From NCBI GenBank assembly GCA_051745835.1, contig JBNJEL010000094.1, positions 1 through 7,182 of the forward strand: DNA of 7,182 nt. Direction: 5' to 3'. A program made the translations under genes and the position numbers. The notes beneath the pieces are model-generated. The model did not search any database and was not told the DNA's origin. It saw only the letters and a list, made by a program, of their open reading frames with translations. This DNA is from JBNJEL01 sp051745835 (GTDB taxonomy: Bacteria > Bacillota > Halanaerobiia > Halobacteroidales > Acetohalobiaceae). Positions 1 to 4,303 of the stretch are shown here, one piece after another (positions within the stretch are counted from its first letter, which is position 1; each line of letters begins with the position of its first letter).

Positions 1-58
1 CCATGCCGATTTGAATGCAAGTAGGAATATAGCACATTTGGAACAACAATCTGCTTAG
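1..58 (+). CDS. tnpB: TnpB / OrfB RNA-guided nuclease, C-terminal end only
   Basis: The frame starting at base 2 reads HADLNASRNIAHLEQQSA and then stops with TAG at 56-58. HADxNASxNI is the third RuvC motif of TnpB (the OrfB/transposase-associated family), which follows the zinc ribbon. Its Asp, residue 3 of the visible fragment, is one of the three RuvC catalytic acidic residues. TnpB proteins are usually about 350-400 residues, so roughly 95% of the gene lies off the left edge and integrity cannot be judged. TnpB is an RNA-guided DNA endonuclease that uses an RNA transcribed from the element's right end. The tail directly downstream fits that arrangement. Confidence 0.85.
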   Translation, partial: HADLNASRNIAHLEQQSA

Positions 59-272
59 ATGGTAATAGTCTAAGTGCCTGAGTTGGTATATCCATATCTC
101 AGGAGGGCTGATGGCACAGCCTCTAAGTTTGCGTCATTCATAGACAAAGCCTAATCATGGCAAAAGAGCCTACTCGCCTACTAGAAATAGACTGGCGTTT
201 AATCAGCAGACAACCTCGTAAGTTTCTTCTAGGAATCCCCGTTCCTAATGTCACGAACGGGGAGGATGTCAA
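59..272 (+). ncRNA. Putative TnpB guide RNA (omega/reRNA) scaffold
   Basis: No gene is seen from the tnpB stop to cysC (about 300 bases); the first 214 are explained as the guide-RNA scaffold and right end. Visible helices are 77-82 with 98-103 (CCTGAG/CTCAGG); 105-110 with 117-122 (GGGCTG/CAGCCT, one G-U); and 175-178 with 194-197 (CGCC/GGCG), capped by CTA-GAAA-TAG at 181-190, a GNRA-type tetraloop. The last is the 236-263 terminal hairpin. In characterised systems this RNA overlaps the end of tnpB, ends at the element's right boundary, and takes its guide from the adjoining host flank. The 5' end is unknown and may lie inside tnpB. The assignment rests on location and structure, not on a covariance-model match. 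Confidence 0.6.
236..263 (+). repeat. Right-end subterminal hairpin of the IS element
   Basis: TCCCCGTTC (236-244) pairs perfectly with GAACGGGGA (255-263) around a 10-base loop. It is followed six bases later by TCAA (269-272), the presumed right-end cleavage tetranucleotide. Such hairpins are what the Y1 transposase TnpA recognises in IS200/IS605 elements. The same bases would form the 3'-terminal stem of the guide-RNA scaffold. Confidence 0.8.
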
Positions 273-287
273 AAGTTATAATTAGGT

Positions 288-317
288 ACAGGAAATAGTA
301 ACTGTTAGCAAGAAATA
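288..317 (+). promoter_or_regulatory. Weak sigma-H-like promoter candidate before cysC
   Basis: ACAGGAAAT (288-296) fits the sigma-H -35 consensus RnAGGAwWW. After a 12-base spacer, CAAGAAATA (309-317) resembles the -10 consensus RnnGAATww but has GAAA in place of GAAT and C at the R position. It lies 45-75 bases before the cysC start, in host DNA just past the IS boundary. The remaining sequence up to the ribosome binding site (318-347) shows no clear sigma-A hexamer pair. Confidence 0.25.
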
Positions 318-361
318 TATATTTAGTAGGTTATTATTCAACTTACAGAGGGGGAGTTAGA

Positions 362-970
362 TTGAAGGTAGAGAAGAATAATTCTAATATAGTCTGGCAT
401 GAAGGTAAAGTCACCTATCAAGATAGATCTCGTAACTTAAATCAACCGGGGTTGGTTGTCTGGTTAACTGGGTTATCTGGTTCTGGTAAGTCTACAATTG
501 CGGTCGAAGTGGAGAAAAGATTACTAAATCAAGGTCGTGCTGTATATAGATTAGATGGGGATAATATTCGACATGGTTTGAATGCTGATCTCGATTTTGC
601 TAAAGAAGATAGAGCCGAGAATATACGGCGGATTGCTGAAGTAGCTGCTTTAATGAAGGATGCTGGATTAATTACTTTAGCTTCCTTTATCTCACCACAG
701 CAAAAGATGCGTAACTTTGCTCGTCAGCAAGTTGGGAGCGATAACTTTATAGAGATTTACGTCAAAGCGGATGTAGAGACTTGTGCTAATAGAGACCCGA
801 AAGGATTATATAAGCAGGCTCAAGAGGGAGAAATTGATAACTTTACTGGTATCTCCGCACCGTATGAAGAGCCTCAAGATCCCGAATTAGTGATCGATAC
901 TACCACTTTAACAGTAGATCAATCAGTTGCCGAAGTAATGGAGCTACTTAACCAACGGATTAATCAATAA
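362..970 (+). CDS. cysC: Adenylylsulfate (APS) kinase
   Basis: This 202-residue cytoplasmic enzyme transfers a phosphate from ATP to the 3'-OH of APS, giving PAPS. PAPS serves sulfate assimilation or sulfotransferases. Length matches stand-alone CysC (about 200). Visible motifs are the P-loop GLSGSGKS (37-44), DGDNIRHGLN (65-74), DRxENIRR (83-90), FISP with the Ser that is phosphorylated in E. coli CysC (109-112), and RDPKGLY followed by NFTGI in the C-terminal half. The start is TTG at 362, preceded by a strong GAGGGGGAG at 348-356; no ATG competes near the N-terminus. Oddities: FISP is followed by QQ where E. coli has HR, so the usual Arg is absent. No ATP sulfurylase or sulfotransferase gene lies in the window. 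It is the first gene after the IS end. Confidence 0.95.
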   Translation: MKVEKNNSNIVWHEGKVTYQDRSRNLNQPGLVVWLTGLSGSGKSTIAVEVEKRLLNQGRAVYRLDGDNIRHGLNADLDFAKEDRAENIRRIAEVAALMKDAGLITLASFISPQQKMRNFARQQVGSDNFIEIYVKADVETCANRDPKGLYKQAQEGEIDNFTGISAPYEEPQDPELVIDTTTLTVDQSVAEVMELLNQRINQ

Positions 971-1034
971 TTAACTGTTCTTCTAGTTATCTAAGTTCTG
1001 GAGGTAGATACGAGCTGCAAAAAGGGAATGTGAT

Positions 1035-1694
1035 ATGATGGAGCTAGAGGATTTAATTAAACAAGAGGTAGGGATAACCAAAGAAGTTAGCGACTTTGAT
1101 GATCTATCTGATACTTGCAGTGGTCGGGTATTAGATATTCAAGATAAGGAGCTAATAATTAGATCAGTTGATGCTATTGCTGAGCTAGGTTTGCAGATAG
1201 GAGATCAACTCCAGGTTCTTTATACTGATCAAGCACGGGGAATCTATTATTTTCGTAATCAAGTGCGCAATTTAGACCAGCCGCGAATTAAGCTACAGCG
1301 TTTGGAAGAGTTACAAAAGTATCAACGGCGCGACTTTGTACGCGTTAATTATCAAACTGAGATTAAGTTTAGTCCGATCAGTTATCAAGGTGAGAACTTA
1401 ACTCATCTAGAAGAGAAACAGGGTTTAGGAGAGATGGTTGATATTAGCGCGGGAGGGCTCTGCTTTATAGCAGGGATTGAGTTGATGGAAGAATTAGTGA
1501 TTGAGCTTAATTTTGAGCTGGCAGGAGAAGCTTTTCAGGTGTTAGGAAAGGTAGTACGTGTGATTGAACAAGAAGAAGGGTATGAATTAGGGGTTCAATT
1601 CGACATTAAAGATAAGAGTGTTCGTGATCGTATTTCTAGTTTTGTCTTTCAACAACAGATTAAACAGCGCCGTCGAGAAAGAAGGAATAAATAG
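1035..1694 (+). CDS. PilZ-domain c-di-GMP receptor (YpfA/YcgR-like flagellar brake protein)
   Basis: This 219-residue protein has an N-terminal YcgR/PilZN-like beta-rich region (about 1-90) and a C-terminal PilZ domain (about 95-212). Both c-di-GMP-binding motifs are intact: R99xxxR103 in QRRDFVRV, and D136-x-S138-x-x-G141 in VDISAGGL. Family members (B. subtilis YpfA/DgrA, E. coli YcgR) bind c-di-GMP and slow the flagellar motor or affect surface behaviour. The target here is unknown, as no flagellar gene is in view. The C-terminus is very basic (RRRERRNK). ATG at 1035 or 1038 could start translation; AAGGGA at 1022-1027 supports 1035. An in-frame TAG at 1005-1007 bars any longer start. It is 64 bases after cysC with no visible terminator, so it is probably cotranscribed. 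Confidence 0.9.
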   Translation: MMELEDLIKQEVGITKEVSDFDDLSDTCSGRVLDIQDKELIIRSVDAIAELGLQIGDQLQVLYTDQARGIYYFRNQVRNLDQPRIKLQRLEELQKYQRRDFVRVNYQTEIKFSPISYQGENLTHLEEKQGLGEMVDISAGGLCFIAGIELMEELVIELNFELAGEAFQVLGKVVRVIEQEEGYELGVQFDIKDKSVRDRISSFVFQQQIKQRRRERRNK

Positions 1695-1753
1695 TTAAGC
1701 AGCGTGTTAGAATAAATAACAAGTATTACAGTTTAGTGGGGAGGAATTAATTA

Positions 1754-2014
1754 ATGATGCGAATTAAATTTGAGATTATTGATATTGATAGTGAAGGTCA
1801 AGAGGAGCAGTTAGAATTAGATATGATAGTTAATTCCAATATGACAGTTAGCAAATTAAGTAGTAAGCTGGAGATCTTACCACAGACAGTGGATCAAGTC
1901 TTAGTTAATGGTAATCCAGTCTCTAAATATTATGCATTGGATCCTCAGGACTGTATTACTTTTATTTCAGGCAGTGGAGAGAGTAAAAAGCAGCGATTAA
2001 CTAACAGCAACTAA
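1754..2014 (+). CDS. Small beta-grasp (ThiS/MoaD-like, Mut7-C ubiquitin type) protein
   Basis: This is an 86-residue acidic protein. The pattern is a beta-hairpin start, a helix around 31-40 (TVSKLSSKLEI), LPQTVDQVLVNGNPV (42-56), and DPQDCITFIS (63-72). It matches the ubiquitin-like fold of ThiS/MoaD/Mut7-C ubiquitin proteins, whose VNG and xxGDxVxxxP segments are typical. ThiS and MoaD act as sulfur carriers through a C-terminal Gly-Gly. Here the chain continues past SGSGE for about 11 polar residues (ending TNSN) and has no diglycine, so sulfur carriage by the usual mechanism is doubtful. Starts at ATG 1754 or 1757 after GGGGAGGA at 1738-1745. It lies between the PilZ and PrsW genes, 59 and 41 bases away. 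The fold assignment is moderately sure; the function is unknown. Confidence 0.7.
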   Translation: MMRIKFEIIDIDSEGQEEQLELDMIVNSNMTVSKLSSKLEILPQTVDQVLVNGNPVSKYYALDPQDCITFISGSGESKKQRLTNSN

Positions 2015-2023
2015 TTTCATTAA

Positions 2024-2038
2024 CGCGGTATAGCCGTG
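2024..2038 (+). other. Small GC-rich hairpin before the prsW start
   Basis: CGCGG (2024-2028) and CCGTG (2034-2038) can pair (one G-U) around TATAG. It lies in the 41-base gap before the GTG start of the PrsW gene, whose Shine-Dalgarno is poor (best match GTGGAAG at 2048-2054). It may affect initiation or be incidental; it has no T-run and so is not a terminator. Confidence 0.3.
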
Positions 2039-2055
2039 CGAAAGGGCGTGGAAGC

Positions 2056-2727
2056 GTGCAGGCTCTATTAATATTCTTAGTCTCTTTAGTACCTGGTATC
2101 TTATGGGTCTATTTCTTTTACCGTCAGGATAAGTATGAACCGGAACCGCCGCGCTTAATTATAAAAGCTTTTATTTACGGCGGGTTAGCGATTATTCCAG
2201 TAGCGATTATAGAGTTTCCTTTTGCCGATCAAATCAGTGCGGAGGCAGGACTTTTTAAGTTATTGTTATTATCAATTATAGTTGTCGGTTTAACTGAAGA
2301 ACTATTTAAGTTAGTTGTAGTTTATGTAGGCTTTTATCACTTAGCTGAACTGGATGAAGTAATGGATGGTATCATCTATGCTATTAGTGCTGGACTTGGT
2401 TTTGCAGTAATTGAGAATTTATTATATACAGTTGTCTTTGGCTATCAGGTTGGAGTGATGAGAGCCTTTGTTACTACCTTAGTTCATGCTTCACTGTCGG
2501 GAATTGCTGGTTATTACTTAGGACAGGCTAAACTCAAGTCTGAGGGTGAATTTCGTTTAATAATTAGTGGTTTAGCACAGGCGACTATTTTGCACGGTAT
2601 CTATGATTTTTTGATAGTAGGTAATTTGGTAACAATGTGGGGCGTAATAATTTTAATGATTGCACTTTATCTTTACTTAGCTTATTTAATTCGGACTGCT
2701 AATGCTATTTCTCCGTTTAAATCGTAA
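2056..2727 (+). CDS. prsW: PrsW-family glutamic-type intramembrane protease
   Basis: This is a 223-residue, highly hydrophobic polytopic membrane protein. It starts with a membrane helix (2-22), followed by the YEPEP motif (27-31) typical of PrsW. The family's conserved positions are present: E81-E82-xx-K85, F116xxxE120-N121, H144, and H180xxxD184. These carry the presumed active site within several later helices. In B. subtilis PrsW makes the first cut in the anti-sigma factor RsiW, releasing sigma-W. No sigma/anti-sigma pair is visible here, so the substrate is unknown and it may be one of the many PrsW paralogs with other roles. The start is GTG at 2056, chosen because the first helix begins at once. 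Its ribosome binding site is weak, which could mean low expression or translational coupling. Confidence 0.88.
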   Translation: MQALLIFLVSLVPGILWVYFFYRQDKYEPEPPRLIIKAFIYGGLAIIPVAIIEFPFADQISAEAGLFKLLLLSIIVVGLTEELFKLVVVYVGFYHLAELDEVMDGIIYAISAGLGFAVIENLLYTVVFGYQVGVMRAFVTTLVHASLSGIAGYYLGQAKLKSEGEFRLIISGLAQATILHGIYDFLIVGNLVTMWGVIILMIALYLYLAYLIRTANAISPFKS

Positions 2728-2732
2728 AGTAA

Positions 2733-2761
2733 GCAGGAATTTTAGCTTTGGACTAGAATAT
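2733..2761 (+). promoter_or_regulatory. Sigma-H-type promoter before the FAD oxidoreductase gene
   Basis: GCAGGAATT (2733-2741) matches all defined positions of the sigma-H -35 consensus RnAGGAwWW. After an 11-base spacer, CTAGAATAT (2753-2761) matches RnnGAATww except the first R. Spacing is exactly that of B. subtilis sigma-H promoters (11-12). It lies just after the prsW stop and about 43 bases before the GTG start, leaving a leader of ordinary length. This gives the last gene of the series its own transcription input, plausibly at entry to stationary phase or sporulation. Confidence 0.6.
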
Positions 2762-2804
2762 AAGGAAGGGAGTGCAATAATCTGATTAAGAGGAGAGATT
2801 AATT

Positions 2805-4196
2805 GTGACTAAGTTAGATGATAGGTATGATGTAATTATTGTGGGAGCTGGTCCGGCTGGCATCTTCACAGCTTTAGAGATAATGAAAGAGAGATCTGAT
2901 GAGGATATTTTAATCTTAGAGAAAGGCCCAGATATTGATAGCCGTAGCTGCCCGGCTAAGGAGAATGAGATTAGCTGTATTGGCTGCGATAACTGTTCGA
3001 TTGTTTGTGGTTGGGGAGGAGCTGGTGCTTTTAGTGATGGTAAGCTCACTCTAACTTCGGAGATTGGTGGAAATTTAGCTGATTATATTGGTCGCGATAG
3101 ATTGGATGAGTTAGTCGATTATGTTGACGAAGAGTATATGAAGTTTGGAGCTCCAGATAGAGTCTATAGTCCTGAACAGAAGGTAGTAGAGCAGATTAAT
3201 TCACAGGCGACTAAGGCTGAATTGGACTTTATTCCGTCTGATATTCGTCACTTAGGAACAGGTTATAGTAAAGAGATTTTAACTGCAATGCGTGATCATC
3301 TCTTAGAAGAGGGAGTTCATATTCAAGCTGGAGCGCGTGTAGTAGAGATTTTGACTGACGAGGAGTCTGTCTCTGGTGTTAAGTTAGCTGATGGACAGGA
3401 GTTTAGTGGAGATAAAGTAGTTGTAGCTCCTGGACGTGAGAATGCTGAATGGCTATCTAAAGAGGCAGTTAGATTAGGCATCGATATGGCGATTAATCCA
3501 GTTGATATTGGTGTTAGAGTAGAAGTACCGTCTGTTGTGCTAAAAGATTTAACAGATGAGGTCTATGAATCGAAATTTATTTATCATAATCCTACTTTTG
3601 ATGATAAGGTGCGTACCTTCTGTATGTGTCCGCGCGGCGAGGTAGTAACAGAGAATAATAGCGGCTTAGTAACGGTTAACGGACACAGTCACGCAACAAT
3701 TAAGACTGAGAATACTAACTTTGCACTATTAGTCAGCAAGACCTTTACCGAGCCATTTAAAGAACCGATTACGTATGGTAAGGATATTGCTAAACTGGCT
3801 AATTTATTAGGCGGCGGAGTGATTGTACAGCGCTTAGGTGACTTCTTAAATGGTCAGCGTTCGACAGAGAAGCGGATTCAGCGTGGTTTGGTCGAACCAA
3901 CACTTAAAGAAGCAACGCCGGGCGATTTAAGTTTAGTACTACCGTATCGTCATATGACAGCAATTATTGAGATGTTAGAAGCATTAGATAAAGTAGCACC
4001 GGGTATTTATTCTCGTCATACATTACTATATGGAGTAGAGGTTAAGTTCTATTCATCTCGCTTAAATGTAGCCGATAATTTAGAGACTAAGATTGATAAT
4101 CTCTATGTAGCCGGTGATGGGGCTGGAATTACGCGGGGCTTGATTCAAGCTTCTGCTTCCGGAGTAGTAATTGCCCGTGATATCTTAGATAATTAA
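2805..4196 (+). CDS. COG2509-type NAD(P)/FAD-dependent oxidoreductase with Cys cluster
   Basis: This is a 463-residue cytoplasmic flavoprotein. The N-terminal FAD Rossmann motif is VGAGPAG (13-19) with E39 closing the second strand. Near the C-terminus VAGDGAGITRGLIQASASG (435-453) is the second FAD-binding motif. Between them C49, C58, C61, C64 and C68 form a CX2CX2CX3C array just before GWGGAGAFSDGKL (69-81), the hallmark of this uncharacterised family. The array could bind an Fe-S cluster or other metal, or act as a redox thiol set. Substrate is unknown. The start is GTG at 2805 with AGGAG at 2791-2795, nine bases upstream. It follows prsW by 77 bases and is followed by a strong terminator. 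The family assignment is firm; the reaction is not known. Confidence 0.85.
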   Translation: MTKLDDRYDVIIVGAGPAGIFTALEIMKERSDEDILILEKGPDIDSRSCPAKENEISCIGCDNCSIVCGWGGAGAFSDGKLTLTSEIGGNLADYIGRDRLDELVDYVDEEYMKFGAPDRVYSPEQKVVEQINSQATKAELDFIPSDIRHLGTGYSKEILTAMRDHLLEEGVHIQAGARVVEILTDEESVSGVKLADGQEFSGDKVVVAPGRENAEWLSKEAVRLGIDMAINPVDIGVRVEVPSVVLKDLTDEVYESKFIYHNPTFDDKVRTFCMCPRGEVVTENNSGLVTVNGHSHATIKTENTNFALLVSKTFTEPFKEPITYGKDIAKLANLLGGGVIVQRLGDFLNGQRSTEKRIQRGLVEPTLKEATPGDLSLVLPYRHMTAIIEMLEALDKVAPGIYSRHTLLYGVEVKFYSSRLNVADNLETKIDNLYVAGDGAGITRGLIQASASGVVIARDILDN

Positions 4197-4208
4197 AGTG
4201 TTCTTTTC

Positions 4209-4253
4209 AAATCCTTTCGTCTCCCTGTTTAAGGGTGACGAAGGGATTTTTTT
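4209..4253 (+). terminator. Strong rho-independent terminator after the oxidoreductase gene
   Basis: AAATCCTTTCGTC (4209-4221) pairs with GACGAAGGGATTT (4237-4249) over 13 base pairs with one G-T wobble. The hairpin continues, after a T-T mismatch, as CCCT/AGGG (4223-4226 / 4232-4235) around a GTTTA loop. It runs into seven T residues (4247-4253). It begins 12 bases after the stop codon, ends the upstream unit and separates it from pcrA. Confidence 0.93.
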
Positions 4254-4303
4254 AGTAGAACTTTAGAAGTAGGTTTTATTTTAATTGTTAGAGGAGGAAG
4301 TTT

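Larger units (their letters stand above)
1..272 (+). mobile_element. Right end of an IS200/IS605-family element (partial)
   Basis: Only the right portion of the element is in the window; the left end and most of the gene lie upstream. Three signs agree: a TnpB C-terminus ending at 58, a non-coding tail of about 200 bases rich in short hairpins, and a terminal GC-rich hairpin (stem 236-244 / 255-263) followed by AGGATGTCAA. Elements of this family have subterminal palindromes instead of terminal inverted repeats, insert without target duplication, and often cleave the right end after a TCAA-type tetranucleotide. I therefore place the boundary at 272, with the host flank starting at 273; this base is inferred from family behaviour. 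Whether a TnpA (Y1 transposase) gene is present cannot be seen. Confidence 0.82.

Noticed and set aside
1..361. CRISPR array or tRNA gene in the leading 360 bases
   Set aside because: No direct repeat of CRISPR length recurs and no cloverleaf can be drawn; the hairpins are explained by the IS right end and guide RNA.
1008..1034. Upstream ATA start for the PilZ gene, in frame with 1035
   Set aside because: ATA is a very rare start and lies only two bases from GGAGGT, and an in-frame TAG at 1005-1007 stops any other extension; ATG 1035 with AAGGGA is better.
1681..1713. GAAGGAATA ... GAAT around the PilZ stop codon as a sigma-H-like promoter
   Set aside because: The gap of 20 bases is far over the 14-15 expected.
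1742..1764. AGGAATT ... GAAT as another sigma-H-like promoter
   Set aside because: The gap is two bases short of the consensus spacing, and the AGGAATT is the ribosome site of the beta-grasp gene, with GAAT inside the coding region.
2786..3049. Minus-strand open frame of 87 codons
   Set aside because: It lies across the start of the well-supported FAD oxidoreductase gene on the other strand, resembles no family, and its composition is what antisense of that gene would give.
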